Assembly (NCBI RefSeq): GCF_032678705.1
Contig: NZ_JAVTSS010000001.1
Span: 1,178,001-1,242,000 of the forward strand
Direction: 5' to 3'
Length of the DNA: 64,000 nt
DNA from: Pedobacter frigiditerrae
GTDB lineage: Bacteria > Bacteroidota > Bacteroidia > Sphingobacteriales > Sphingobacteriaceae
The notes under the pieces are model-generated. The model worked only from the letters and a program-made list of their open reading frames with translations, did not search any database and was not told the origin of the DNA. Of this stretch, positions 16,560 through 26,277 are shown one piece after another (within the stretch, counting starts at the first letter, position 1; each line of letters begins with the position of its first letter). A program made the translations under genes and the position numbers.

Positions 16560-18731
16560 TTATCTTGCTCCTGGAGGGCAATTCTCTTTTAAGAATTTAG
16601 TGTAAGTTAAAGCTAAATGATCGCTTGTTCCAGCGCCTTCATAAATACCGTGTGTACGATTTGGATAACTCATTAATTGAAACACTTTTTTGTTTTTAAC
16701 CAATTCGTTAATCAACATTTCTGCATTTTGGTAATGTACATTATCATCTCCTGTACCGTGAATATATAATAGGTTTCCAACCAGATTTTTTGCATAAGTA
16801 ATCGGAGAACCTTTTACGTAAGCTTCTGTTGTAGGGAAAGGTGTGCCCATGTAACGCTCCTGATAAATGTTATCGTAAGTTAATTGGTTGGCAACCGCAG
16901 CTACAGCGATACCAGTTTTATAGATTTCTGGGTATTGGAACAACAGATTTAAAGTAGATGAACCACCGCCGCTCCAACCGTGAACAGCAACACGGTCTTT
17001 ATCCATAAAAGAATAAGTTGCCAATAACTTTTTAGTAGCCATTGCTTGGTCGCGAATATTGATGATACCAATATTTTTATAAATAGCTTTACGCCACTCT
17101 TTGCCTTTTGGAACTGGTGCGCCACGATTATCCATAGAAATGTAGATATAACCATCTTTAGCCATATCACCAACGTATAAGCCGTTTCTGCCAGCACCCC
17201 AAACATCTGCAGCAGTTTGTGAAGCAGGTTCGCCATAAACATAAAATACAACTGGGTACTTTTTAGTTGGGTCAAAATTATCTGGTTTTTTCATCCAGCC
17301 ATCCATTTCAACACCATCTTCTGTAGTTACTTTAAAGAATTCTACTTTGTTTTTTGGTGGTGTCTGTTTAGAAAGTTGAGTTGTGATGCTACCATCCATA
17401 GTTAATGGATTATTAGTTGTAAAGTTCATCCATTCTGTTATTGGTGCTACAATAGAACTATTGTAGCTATGACGAGCATATAAACCGTTTGGAGAAATTG
17501 AATAGCTATGCGTACCAGGCAGGATAGAAGGAGTAACCATTTCTAGTTTCCCTTTGCCATCTAACTTTGTTTTGTACAAATATTTTTGAGTAGCATTTGT
17601 TGGCGACGCCATAAAATAAACAGTATTATTCTTCTCGTCTATTAAATTAACGCTAATCACATCGTAATTTCCTTTTGTAATTAATGTTTCTTTTTTACCG
17701 TCTCTGCTAATGCGATATAAATGTGTATAACCATCTTTTTCGGTTTGATAAACGAACTCCTTATTTCCATTTAGCCAGATGAAATCATCTTGCGCATCTA
17801 TCCAAGCTTTATCGCTTTCTTTATAAATTTCGGTAACTGCACCTGTTGAGGCATTGGCAATGAACAATTTACTTTCATTTTGCTCACGATTTAATTGTTG
17901 TAAGATAACTTCGTTGGTGTTTGGTATCCAATCCATACGTGGAATATAATGTTGAATGTTATCGCCAGGAACTGCTAACCAATTGGTTTTTGCAGTAGCG
18001 ATGTCAACAATACCAACTTTACAAGCAGATGGGTTTTGACCAACTTTTGGATATTCTACAGGAACATTAAATGAATAAATAGAATCTGTATTGTTAATCA
18101 TTAAAAAGTTCTTGATTTTGGTAGCGTCAATTTGCCAGTAGGCGATAGATTTTCCATCAGGGCTCCATCTAAAACCATCTAAACAGTTAAATTCTTCTTC
18201 ATAAACCCAGTCAAATGTTCCATTAATCATTCTGCTAGTCCCATCAGTTGTTAAGGCTTTAATTTCGCCAGTGGCCAAATCTTCCACGTAAACATTGTGT
18301 TCGCTCACGTAAGCGACTTTTGTTGCGTCTGGAGAGAATTTGGCAAACATCAGTGAAGAAGCTGGTTTGCCTTTTCCAATTTGTTTTAAGGTGTTATTTG
18401 CGATATCCGCAACCCAATAATCTCCGCGACTATCTTGACGCCAAACTCTTTTGGTATTGGTGTAAATCAATGCTTTTGTCCCAGCATCATTTAATTGAAA
18501 ACTTCTTACCGCAATTGGACTTGCAGATTTTTCAGGAGTTAATAATTGTCTGCTAATAATCGTTTTACGTTCATTTTTAGGAAGGGTGATGGTTACGATT
18601 TCTCCACCAACATTTTGATAATAACTGCTACCATCTTTGGTCCAGTTAACACCACCTCTTTGTGCTTTTGCAATTCCGGTGCTAATTAAAGCTACTGCAG
18701 TTATTGCAATAAATAATTTGGTTAGTTTCAT
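16560..18731 (-). CDS. S9 family peptidase, dipeptidyl peptidase IV type
   Basis: A secreted 723-residue serine peptidase that removes X-Pro dipeptides from peptide N-termini, probably in the periplasm. Residues 1-23 are a signal peptide ending in AKAQ. The DPP-IV N-terminal beta-propeller covers about 30-450 and carries the EEEF substrate-amine motif (YEEEFNCLDGFRWSPDG) and SIAYWQID. The catalytic alpha/beta-hydrolase domain has S587 in GWSGGG, D662 in GTGDDNVHYQ and H695 in RTHGIY. It is the second gene after the LTA-synthase-like gene, 5 bases away, and is closed by a terminator. Confidence 0.94.
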   Translation of the reverse strand: MKLTKLFIAITAVALISTGIAKAQRGGVNWTKDGSSYYQNVGGEIVTITLPKNERKTIISRQLLTPEKSASPIAVRSFQLNDAGTKALIYTNTKRVWRQDSRGDYWVADIANNTLKQIGKGKPASSLMFAKFSPDATKVAYVSEHNVYVEDLATGEIKALTTDGTSRMINGTFDWVYEEEFNCLDGFRWSPDGKSIAYWQIDATKIKNFLMINNTDSIYSFNVPVEYPKVGQNPSACKVGIVDIATAKTNWLAVPGDNIQHYIPRMDWIPNTNEVILQQLNREQNESKLFIANASTGAVTEIYKESDKAWIDAQDDFIWLNGNKEFVYQTEKDGYTHLYRISRDGKKETLITKGNYDVISVNLIDEKNNTVYFMASPTNATQKYLYKTKLDGKGKLEMVTPSILPGTHSYSISPNGLYARHSYNSSIVAPITEWMNFTTNNPLTMDGSITTQLSKQTPPKNKVEFFKVTTEDGVEMDGWMKKPDNFDPTKKYPVVFYVYGEPASQTAADVWGAGRNGLYVGDMAKDGYIYISMDNRGAPVPKGKEWRKAIYKNIGIINIRDQAMATKKLLATYSFMDKDRVAVHGWSGGGSSTLNLLFQYPEIYKTGIAVAAVANQLTYDNIYQERYMGTPFPTTEAYVKGSPITYAKNLVGNLLYIHGTGDDNVHYQNAEMLINELVKNKKVFQLMSYPNRTHGIYEGAGTSDHLALTYTKFLKENCPPGAR

Positions 18732-18736
18732 TTGTA

Positions 18737-20602
18737 TTATAGTTTTATAAATTGTTGATATACAGTTTGTAAGTAAGATTTACCTGAATTTAGATTTTTA
18801 TTAGTTTGCAAGTTATCTTTTGCATTGCTATTGTACAAAATATTCTTGCCAATGTTATCGAATGTAACACATTGTTTATCATTGATGAAGCCAAGACCAT
18901 TGTCCCAACTAAAGAATGCAAACTGTTTGGTATATGGATTTAGAAGATTTTTACTCCATATAAAATCTTTGTGTGGAATGTTTAATTGCGCTAAAAGTGT
19001 TGCTGAGATATCTTGTTGACTGCCAATTTTATCAAATTTTTTGCCTTTAAACTCATCTTTAATTACATCTCCATAAAACAACAAAGGAATATGATAACGT
19101 TGAGGTTGAAAAATATCGGCAACATTTTTAGGATAAACATGTCCGTGATCTGCCACAAAAATGAATAATGTATTTTTATACCAAGCTGTGTTTTTAGCTT
19201 TTGACAAGTAATCATTTATACAAGAATCTGTATAGTAAGCAGTGCTTTTGAATTTATTGATAATATCTTTACTTCCAAATTTATAATTACCCGGAACCTC
19301 AAATGGTTCGTGATTAGTTAAGGATAAAATGGTAGAAAAGAAAGGCTGTTTTTCTTGATTGATATCTTGAAGTTGTTTGTTAAAAACCAAGCCATCAAAT
19401 GCACCCCATTTTGAGTTCATGTCTTTTTTCTCGAAGCTATTTTTGTCGATTAACTTTTGATAATTATGGCTTAAAAGGAATGCTTTGTAGTTATCAAATT
19501 CGGATTCTCCACCATAATAAAACGACGTTTGGTAATTGTTTTGAAACAATTTTTGACTAATGGCAGGTATTTTTTGCATTTTTTCTGGCCATTTTACAAT
19601 ACTTCCTGTACCTAAAGTTGGAAAACCTGTTAATGTGCCAACCAAACCCTTATCAGTTCTGCTTCCAGCTGCATAAATATTTGTAAATAAAACGCCTTTA
19701 TTTAACAAGCTATCAAAGTTTGGTGTAATTCCATCCTCGTTACCCAAGGTTTTGGTTAAATCTGCAGTGAAACTTTCTAAAATAAAGATGATAACATTAG
19801 GTCTTTGAGTTTTTAGAATCGATATTGTTGTATCCTTTTCAACTTTGTATAGTTCTGCAACTTCCTTTTGCGCAGTGGTATTATCAAAGTATAAATAAGG
19901 ATTTTTGTTAGTTTTTTTGGATGCTAATATGCTTGATATTAAATTCCACTCTGTGTTAAGTGAAGCGTGATTTAAAACCTCATATTTAGAATAATAAGCC
20001 ATACTTTGGTTATTCGGTGCTACATCTACACCACCCCTAATTAATAAGAAATTAAATCCCAATAATAAAATAGCAACAATAGTTTTTATCCAAGCTGGGG
20101 TTTTAACAAAGTTGATTTGTTTTTTGATTAGAATAAAATTGAGATAAAAACCTGACCCAACCAATATGGCCAAAATAAACATCGAAAACATAAAAGGAGA
20201 GGAGCCGCTAGATGCTATGGCTTCTTTTGGTGTTTCTATAATAGGAGCTAAAGCAGTGTAATTTACTTTAATTCCCCATTCGCGATAAGTATTAAAATTA
20301 ACAATTGAAAAAAAACCAAATAGTGCTATTAAAACTTTATTGTAAATGGAAACCCATTTAAAATTAATGGTTGTTTTTTTTGTAAAATACCAACCTATAA
20401 AAATCAATATTGGAATAACCGCTAAATAAGCAGCCATTGATAGGTCTAATCTTAATCCGTGATAAAAGGATAATATTTTTTCTCCAAGGGGAATTTCTCT
20501 TAGCTTTTTATGAAATATGAAAAGGAAAATGAATCTATCTAGCGCAAAAAATAACAGCCACAACAGAAAAAAACGAACAAAAAAAATCAGGCTTTTAAAC
20601 AT
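18737..20602 (-). CDS. LTA synthase family protein (membrane sulfatase-fold transferase)
   Basis: A 621-residue membrane enzyme with about five N-terminal helices (1-200) and a periplasmic alkaline-phosphatase/sulfatase domain. The domain starts at VIIFILESFTADLT with the first metal ligand Glu, has TPNFDSLLNKGVLF and AGSRTDKGL with the nucleophile Ser/Thr, and ends with the metal motif VADHGHVYP. True lipoteichoic acid is absent from Bacteroidota, so it more likely transfers phosphoglycerol or phosphoethanolamine to an envelope glycan or lipid. It sits directly upstream of the DPP-IV peptidase gene in one transcription unit. Confidence 0.9.
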   Translation of the reverse strand: MFKSLIFFVRFFLLWLLFFALDRFIFLFIFHKKLREIPLGEKILSFYHGLRLDLSMAAYLAVIPILIFIGWYFTKKTTINFKWVSIYNKVLIALFGFFSIVNFNTYREWGIKVNYTALAPIIETPKEAIASSGSSPFMFSMFILAILVGSGFYLNFILIKKQINFVKTPAWIKTIVAILLLGFNFLLIRGGVDVAPNNQSMAYYSKYEVLNHASLNTEWNLISSILASKKTNKNPYLYFDNTTAQKEVAELYKVEKDTTISILKTQRPNVIIFILESFTADLTKTLGNEDGITPNFDSLLNKGVLFTNIYAAGSRTDKGLVGTLTGFPTLGTGSIVKWPEKMQKIPAISQKLFQNNYQTSFYYGGESEFDNYKAFLLSHNYQKLIDKNSFEKKDMNSKWGAFDGLVFNKQLQDINQEKQPFFSTILSLTNHEPFEVPGNYKFGSKDIINKFKSTAYYTDSCINDYLSKAKNTAWYKNTLFIFVADHGHVYPKNVADIFQPQRYHIPLLFYGDVIKDEFKGKKFDKIGSQQDISATLLAQLNIPHKDFIWSKNLLNPYTKQFAFFSWDNGLGFINDKQCVTFDNIGKNILYNSNAKDNLQTNKNLNSGKSYLQTVYQQFIKL

Positions 20603-20665
20603 TGGCGCAATTTACTAAAAATGCCAAAATAAAAGCCTGATTTGATATAAGGTAATTTTTAGTGT

Positions 20666-21346
20666 TTATTCGCCACCACCACCTTGCATAGCCATGATTT
20701 CCTCCATGGTTTTTACTTCATAACCACTAGGAACATCTAATTTATATGGGCCGTTTTTTTCTTCTTTAATCTCTTTAACAGTTAAAGTTTGTTTCATTCC
20801 TTGTTGAAAGTGAGTGAATTTTACCAAGGAACCTTTAACGTCTTTAAAACTTTCACCAGCAAACCCAGCAGGTAATTCAACGTCTGTTGTAGCCCATAAC
20901 TCATAAGTACCTCCTTTGTCGTCTTTGTAAGTGTATTTTTCAGCGTTATAAGTAGCAATTACTTTTTTCTCACCAGTTGCTTTAAAATCACTAAACTTTG
21001 GAGCAGTAGCTTTTTCTTTATCATTATCTTCTTTAGTACGTTTAACCGCCAATTGCATTTGAGCAACAGGAACATCGATTAAAATTAGACCTAAATTTGA
21101 AACAACATCTTGCAAAATTGTAATGGTAGCAGGACCTTGTTCCATTTGAATTCTTGTAATACTGCCATTAAATTTTACTTTAACTTCTTTTGGTGCCATG
21201 CTGGCCATAGCTTCTTGTTCTGCAGTTGGCGCATATTCTACTGTATATGTAACAGAACCTTCAGAAATTTTCTTTTGTGCGTGAGCGTAAATTGCTGTGC
21301 TAATTAAAATTGCGGCCAAAACGCCAGTTTTCATAGATTTAAACAT
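20666..21346 (-). CDS. Secreted protein, DUF4412/GLPGLI-like
   Basis: A 226-residue exported protein with signal peptide MKTGVLAAILISTAIYAHAQ (from the second Met). After it comes a beta-rich domain starting ISEGSVTYTVEYAP, as in DUF4412 and GLPGLI-type proteins, with TYNAEKYTYKDDKG and LWATTDVELPAG. Function unknown; location periplasm or outer-membrane surface. Upstream in-frame residues in the 78 bases before the Met at 21346 would overlap the enoyl-CoA hydratase gene and are not counted. It is the last gene of the ComEC-containing series, 19 bases after the hydratase stop. Confidence 0.75.
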   Translation of the reverse strand: MFKSMKTGVLAAILISTAIYAHAQKKISEGSVTYTVEYAPTAEQEAMASMAPKEVKVKFNGSITRIQMEQGPATITILQDVVSNLGLILIDVPVAQMQLAVKRTKEDNDKEKATAPKFSDFKATGEKKVIATYNAEKYTYKDDKGGTYELWATTDVELPAGFAGESFKDVKGSLVKFTHFQQGMKQTLTVKEIKEEKNGPYKLDVPSGYEVKTMEEIMAMQGGGGE

Positions 21347-21365
21347 TGTGTTTAGTTTTAATTGT

Positions 21366-22145
21366 TTACCATTTAGTTTTTTCTTTGTTGAGAAAGGAAG
21401 AAACGCCTTTTTTAAAATCATCACTTTCTCTAACTCTTGCGTTGATTTGAACAGCCAACTCCAAACTTTTTTCTAATAATGGGTAAGTAGTTTGGTTAAT
21501 TAACTGCTTGGTTACCATTAATGCATTTGCGGAGGCGCTATTACACAAATCTAGTGCAAAATCATTAACCTTTTGAGCAATATCTTCTTTTTTTGTTACA
21601 AAAGTTATCAAATTATATTGCAACGCTTCTTCTGCTGTGAATAATTCGCCAGTTAATAATAATCGCTTTGCAATAGTTTCACTTGTTTTTCTCATTAAAA
21701 AACAAGAAACAATGGCAGGTACAAATCCTAGTTTAACTTCTGTATAGCCTAAATTGGCTTCAGGCACAGCAAATATAATGTCACAAACCGTGGCCAGCCC
21801 GCATCCGCCAGCAATTGCGTGACCTTCTATTTGCGCTATTACAACTTTTGGTGAATAACAAATGGTTGTAAAAAGCTTTTTTAGATTGTTTGAGTCAGCT
21901 AAATTTTCTTCGTAAGTGTTTTGTTGTAATTGTTGTAAATAAGCTAAGTCTGCCCCTGCGCTAAAAACGCTTCCGTTGGCTTTCAAAATGATAACCTTGA
22001 CGTTTTCGTCTTCCGCGGCCTTTTGTAAGTTGTCTGTTAATTGATTTACTAAATCAGGATTTAATGCATTGCGCTTTTCTACACGGTTAAGTGTAATACT
22101 GGCAATTCTGTCTTTCACTGCATATAAAACAAGTTCTTCACTCAT
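21366..22145 (-). CDS. Enoyl-CoA hydratase/isomerase family protein
   Basis: A 259-residue crotonase-fold enzyme. Seen are LNRVEKRNALNPDL, the first oxyanion loop VFSAGADLAYL, the second in EGHAIAGGCGLATVCD, and GYTEVKLGFVPAI. The Glu in GYTEVKLGF may be the second catalytic acid. It hydrates or isomerises acyl-CoA thioesters; methylglutaconyl-CoA hydratase of leucine breakdown is a likely specificity by resemblance, but no other leucine genes are here. It follows comEC by 4 bases, an odd functional mix in one operon. Confidence 0.9.
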   Translation of the reverse strand: MSEELVLYAVKDRIASITLNRVEKRNALNPDLVNQLTDNLQKAAEDENVKVIILKANGSVFSAGADLAYLQQLQQNTYEENLADSNNLKKLFTTICYSPKVVIAQIEGHAIAGGCGLATVCDIIFAVPEANLGYTEVKLGFVPAIVSCFLMRKTSETIAKRLLLTGELFTAEEALQYNLITFVTKKEDIAQKVNDFALDLCNSASANALMVTKQLINQTTYPLLEKSLELAVQINARVRESDDFKKGVSSFLNKEKTKW

Positions 22146-22149
22146 ATAT

Positions 22150-24237
22150 TTACTTTAGGTTAATCAAATATGCCTTATTTTTCTTTAAAGTATAATGTTG
22201 TAATTGAAATTTATTTGCTCCATCTTCATAAGCCTTGATTCTATAATCCTTATTAGTCGCATCAATTAACAGTGTTGAAAAAATAGTTTCTGTTCTTAGG
22301 CTTGAAATGTCTTTCTTAGGATTTTGATGAAGCCATACCGCATTAAACTTGGGTAGCCCATTAATCTTTTTGTAATTGAAGCTTTCATCTATCATCAGTA
22401 TGCTATATTGATGAAACTTAATTTGTTTCTTGAATTTAACGAATGAGTTAACAATAGTGTCCTGTTCCCAGTTAACAAATAACACATCTACAACTTGCAT
22501 TTTATCTAATGCTGGCTGCACAAAGAATTGATAGTTTTTATCCTCTGGAGATAAGTCGGTTAATAAAATAGCTCTATCTGCGTCTATAAAGGCAGCTGCA
22601 TAATTTTTTCTCAAACTATAAAATAAGATTTTACTTTGTTTAGCTGCTGCTATTTTATAGTAGGCAGAAAAAGATTGGAAAATAAGCAGCAGACAAATTG
22701 AAGTAACTAGGAGCTTTTTACGATAGTTGACTAGGGAATATACGAGTAATAATAACGCTAAACTTAATAACAGCAGTTGCCACTCACTTAGCCAAATGGA
22801 GGTAATCCCAGAGAAAGGTAAATCCGCTATCCATTTTAAGCCATTGTTAGTAAAGGTGATTATCCATTCAAAAATGGGAGCTAAAAAGTAAACTCTTAAA
22901 ACTAAAATCCCTATCCCTAAATACATCATTGCAATTAATGGCAATAAAATGAATAGATTTCCTAAGATGAAATACATCGGAAACTGATGGAAATAATATA
23001 CGCTTAAAGGAAATGTAGCGAGTTGGGCAGCTAAACTCAAGGCAACTGCCGACCATATTTTATCTAACCATTTGTTTTTAACGTAAATCCATTTGTAGAT
23101 TTTCGGTTGAAGATATATGAGTCCAAAAACTGAAATAAAGGAGAGCTGAAAACCTACATCCCAAATAAAAAATGGGTTGTAAACTAATAATGTAAATGCA
23201 GTAAAAGCAAGAATGTTGTAATTATTGCTGTTTCTATTAAATGCCTTCGCCAAGATGAAAATCGTTATCATTATTGCCGAGCGCAATACTGAAGATGAAA
23301 AGCCAGTCAATAATGAATAATACCAAATGAGTGTACAGATAAAAAATAGCTTAAAAATCATTAAGAACTTCTTTCTATCTAAAAACGACAACATTGAGTT
23401 TAATAGAAAAAATATGATGGCTATATGTGAACCAGAAACTGAAAGGGCGTGAATTGTTCCTGTTTTGCTATATGCAGCTAAAGTTTCTTTACTTAAATCT
23501 GCTCTATAACCTAAAACCAAGGTTGAAGCAACGGCAAAAGCCTCATCATTTTTAATAAAGTGCCTATATATCTCGACCTGTTTTTTACGCTCTTCAATGG
23601 CGTACTTTATGATTGGATTTCCCGTAGATGTTTTCAAGTTAACTAAATGGTCTTGGTTAATAAAAGTCTGTTGATAGATGTTTTTTGAAGATAACCAAGC
23701 TTTAAAATCAAATTCTGCAGGATTATAGGATGGCTCTATTGGCAAATATTTACTAGCGATAATTAACTCATCTCCGTAATTCAATTTAACAGGTCGAAGG
23801 CTATCAATTTTTAGTGCAATTAACAATTTTCCAGTCGCAAATTTTGGTTTATTGTTTTGATAGACGCTACTAACTTCAACCTCAAAGCGTAAAATGTTAT
23901 TGGTTAGTTGAGGCTCGCCATTAACCCAAACTTTTAAATAATCATAAGATTGATTAGCATAATAATCCTTTCTAAAAGACTGCGTATTTAATAGGCACAA
24001 TAATCCGCCAAGGGCGAAACAAAAAATATAAAACACCACACCAGTAGCACCTTTAAAATTGTAGGCTTTTATCTTTTTATAGAATAGATTTATGAAAAAG
24101 AGATAGGATAGAAGAAGAGCAGTAGCTATCAAACAAGTTGTGATTAAACTTCCTTTTCCAAATAAATAAGCACATACGATTCCTGCTATGAATGGAAATA
24201 AAATCCTAACAAAAACTATTTCAGATTTAAATGTCAC
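22150..24237 (-). CDS. comEC: ComEC/Rec2 family competence protein
   Basis: A 695-residue inner-membrane protein of the DNA channel used in natural transformation. About three N-terminal helices precede a DUF4131-type soluble part (about 90-225); then comes the Competence domain with the conserved HALSVSGSHIAIIFFLL and SVLRSAIMITIF segments and multiple helices to about residue 520. The C-terminal 150 residues lack the HxHxDH motif, so the metallo-beta-lactamase domain of Gram-positive ComEC is missing, as usual for the group. It is flanked by 3- and 4-base gaps, so it is expressed with the HhH-barrel protein upstream. Confidence 0.92.
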   Translation of the reverse strand: MTFKSEIVFVRILFPFIAGIVCAYLFGKGSLITTCLIATALLLSYLFFINLFYKKIKAYNFKGATGVVFYIFCFALGGLLCLLNTQSFRKDYYANQSYDYLKVWVNGEPQLTNNILRFEVEVSSVYQNNKPKFATGKLLIALKIDSLRPVKLNYGDELIIASKYLPIEPSYNPAEFDFKAWLSSKNIYQQTFINQDHLVNLKTSTGNPIIKYAIEERKKQVEIYRHFIKNDEAFAVASTLVLGYRADLSKETLAAYSKTGTIHALSVSGSHIAIIFFLLNSMLSFLDRKKFLMIFKLFFICTLIWYYSLLTGFSSSVLRSAIMITIFILAKAFNRNSNNYNILAFTAFTLLVYNPFFIWDVGFQLSFISVFGLIYLQPKIYKWIYVKNKWLDKIWSAVALSLAAQLATFPLSVYYFHQFPMYFILGNLFILLPLIAMMYLGIGILVLRVYFLAPIFEWIITFTNNGLKWIADLPFSGITSIWLSEWQLLLLSLALLLLVYSLVNYRKKLLVTSICLLLIFQSFSAYYKIAAAKQSKILFYSLRKNYAAAFIDADRAILLTDLSPEDKNYQFFVQPALDKMQVVDVLFVNWEQDTIVNSFVKFKKQIKFHQYSILMIDESFNYKKINGLPKFNAVWLHQNPKKDISSLRTETIFSTLLIDATNKDYRIKAYEDGANKFQLQHYTLKKNKAYLINLK

Positions 24238-24240
24238 AGC

Positions 24241-26277
24241 TTAGAATTGATAACGGATTTGAAGTTTTACATCAGTTTTTTTATTCCCTTTTATCTCGTC
24301 TAAACCCGACCCAACAGTTTCCACATCTTTGTATAAAAACATTGCACATCGAGCCCAAACATCTAAATGTTTTATGATTTTATATTTAAGATTGATGTAA
24401 TTTCTAAACCCTTTACCACTATACATTCCGAAACTGAAGTTGTAGAGTACATCGTCCTCGTAAGCATAAATTCTGCTATTGTAAGATGGTGTATTGAAAT
24501 AGGCGACTCTAAAATTGCCAGAGATTTTTGATAAGGTTGGCGAATAGTCTACATCTTGATAAACCATGTAACCAAACTCAGCTTTTACAATTCCTTTTTT
24601 AAATTGAGATATTTCCAGTCTATTTTGAAAACTCCAAGATTTGTTGAGTTGCCAGCTCACATCACCTCTATAAGATTCCTTCTTTACATTATCTAAATAA
24701 TTTATGGGCACCTCTAAATCTGTATTTTGTTGTTTCAACTCAGACTTATATCTCACAAATGCCTTAAAAGTTTTTGTGGGTGTGTAAGTAACTTGACCTA
24801 AAATTTCATAACCATCTGATGGGGCATCAATCCTGAATTTTAACCAAGGAAATTTAAAGTAATCTGCATAAAATGATATGTTCCAAGCCTTTACAGGAGT
24901 AATATTTAAGCCTGCATAAAAGCCTTTTTCGTTAAAAGCTTCACTTGCTTCGGCAGTTGCCTGATTAAAAAAGTTATGGTAGTCCTTTTTATAGTTTCTA
25001 TGTAGCACAACAGCTGATATTTTTGAAGATAAACTAACTAAAGCTCCATTTAAATATGCTAGGCCACCGTTTAAGCTTTTTCCACCTTCTCCAAAAAAGT
25101 AAATGTTTTTAAAGCTGTAATTATAATGCAAGCCTATGTTCGTCAGCTTTTTCTCTGTAAAACTATAGTGCCTGTAAGATTGCGTTCCAGTGATAAATTC
25201 GTTGCTGTACATAGAATGATAAGCAATTGCACCGATGCTTAAATTGTCCTTTTGGTATTGTATAACCCCACCAAATATCTTCTGGGAAATACTGTTTTTA
25301 TTCTTTATTTCAGTTGCCGTTCTGTGTAAACCAGTTTCGTTAACCGTTGCTAAGACCTCATCATCATTGCTGTTTAAACTTAAACTTCCATCTAAATTTC
25401 TAAAGGAAACAAATGGCGTAAAATCGATATACTTTTTAATATTCACTGTTGTGGCTAATCCTCTTAAAAAAGAAAATTCGTTAGCAGATGTATAAGCTTT
25501 TAAACCGACATCCTTTTTAGCTACACTAGCCACATCTGGCGCCTTGCCAAAAGAAAAGCCCGACCAAAGTGTTAAGCCTTGTCCAAATTGTAAAGTGTAA
25601 TCTCCAACTATGATTTTCTTAAATCGCCCTGCGTTGTAGATACCAACATGGGCAGATTGATAGTCGAATAGTAATTGTTTGTCTCCCCTAATAAATTTCT
25701 CACCAGCATCCTTTTCAAATATCAGCGATGCTGAGATTCTATTTGAATAATTGTATTTATATCTAAATAAAAAACGTTCTTGAGTGCCTAAATATCTACT
25801 GCCGGGTAAATCGGTAAAGCCTTTTAATTTTTCTATCACTCTTCCAAAACGCAACACTAAATCATTATCCCCAAGCGTAGATATGTTTCTGTAATTTATC
25901 TTATCTACTAAATCTGACTGCCTTAATGTTACAAAAGGTAATAACCGTTGAATAGTTATAAGGTCGAAATCTGCTATGCTCTGTAACTCTAATAAATCTA
26001 TTAGTTTTCCATTTTCTTTAATATGTGTGAAAAGATTGCTGATTTGAAGTGGAGACAAGAAAAACAAACTTTTTAATTCTTCAGCATTTGTATTGTTAAG
26101 ATTTATTGGATGCTTTTTAAAGAAAACCAATCTATCTTCTAATTCAGATAAATCATAATCTTCTGGTAAATTTTCGGCTAAACTTTCAATCAAGTCTTTA
26201 ATCAGATTATCTTCTTGTGTTTGCGCTTTTGCCGCAGCCCCCATAAACAGCAAAATGATTAAGATTTTAAAACGCAT
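24241..26277 (-). CDS. Helix-hairpin-helix protein with predicted outer-membrane beta-barrel
   Basis: A 678-residue exported protein. After the signal peptide (MRFKILIILLFMGAAAKAQ) residues about 25-135 hold two ComEA-like helix-hairpin-helix units (NLNNTNAEELKSLFFLSPLQ and LLELQSIADFDLITIQRLLP). The rest is aromatic-rich, alternating beta sequence ending in a terminal aromatic residue (LQIRYQF), typical of an outer-membrane barrel. The ATG at 26277 is preferred over a TTG at 26289; it overlaps the PorQ-like gene by 11 bases. Followed by comEC after 3 bases, it may be part of the DNA uptake path; this is inference from domains and context. Confidence 0.8.
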   Translation of the reverse strand: MRFKILIILLFMGAAAKAQTQEDNLIKDLIESLAENLPEDYDLSELEDRLVFFKKHPINLNNTNAEELKSLFFLSPLQISNLFTHIKENGKLIDLLELQSIADFDLITIQRLLPFVTLRQSDLVDKINYRNISTLGDNDLVLRFGRVIEKLKGFTDLPGSRYLGTQERFLFRYKYNYSNRISASLIFEKDAGEKFIRGDKQLLFDYQSAHVGIYNAGRFKKIIVGDYTLQFGQGLTLWSGFSFGKAPDVASVAKKDVGLKAYTSANEFSFLRGLATTVNIKKYIDFTPFVSFRNLDGSLSLNSNDDEVLATVNETGLHRTATEIKNKNSISQKIFGGVIQYQKDNLSIGAIAYHSMYSNEFITGTQSYRHYSFTEKKLTNIGLHYNYSFKNIYFFGEGGKSLNGGLAYLNGALVSLSSKISAVVLHRNYKKDYHNFFNQATAEASEAFNEKGFYAGLNITPVKAWNISFYADYFKFPWLKFRIDAPSDGYEILGQVTYTPTKTFKAFVRYKSELKQQNTDLEVPINYLDNVKKESYRGDVSWQLNKSWSFQNRLEISQFKKGIVKAEFGYMVYQDVDYSPTLSKISGNFRVAYFNTPSYNSRIYAYEDDVLYNFSFGMYSGKGFRNYINLKYKIIKHLDVWARCAMFLYKDVETVGSGLDEIKGNKKTDVKLQIRYQF

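Noticed and set aside
18737..20602. Lipoteichoic acid synthase in the strict sense
   Set aside because: The organism is a Gram-negative Bacteroidota; only the fold is shared, so a different phospho-transfer substrate is expected.
22150..24237. ComEC damaged at its C-terminus because the HxHxDH nuclease domain is missing
   Set aside because: Bacteroidota ComEC proteins commonly lack this domain; the reading frame is intact and of normal length.
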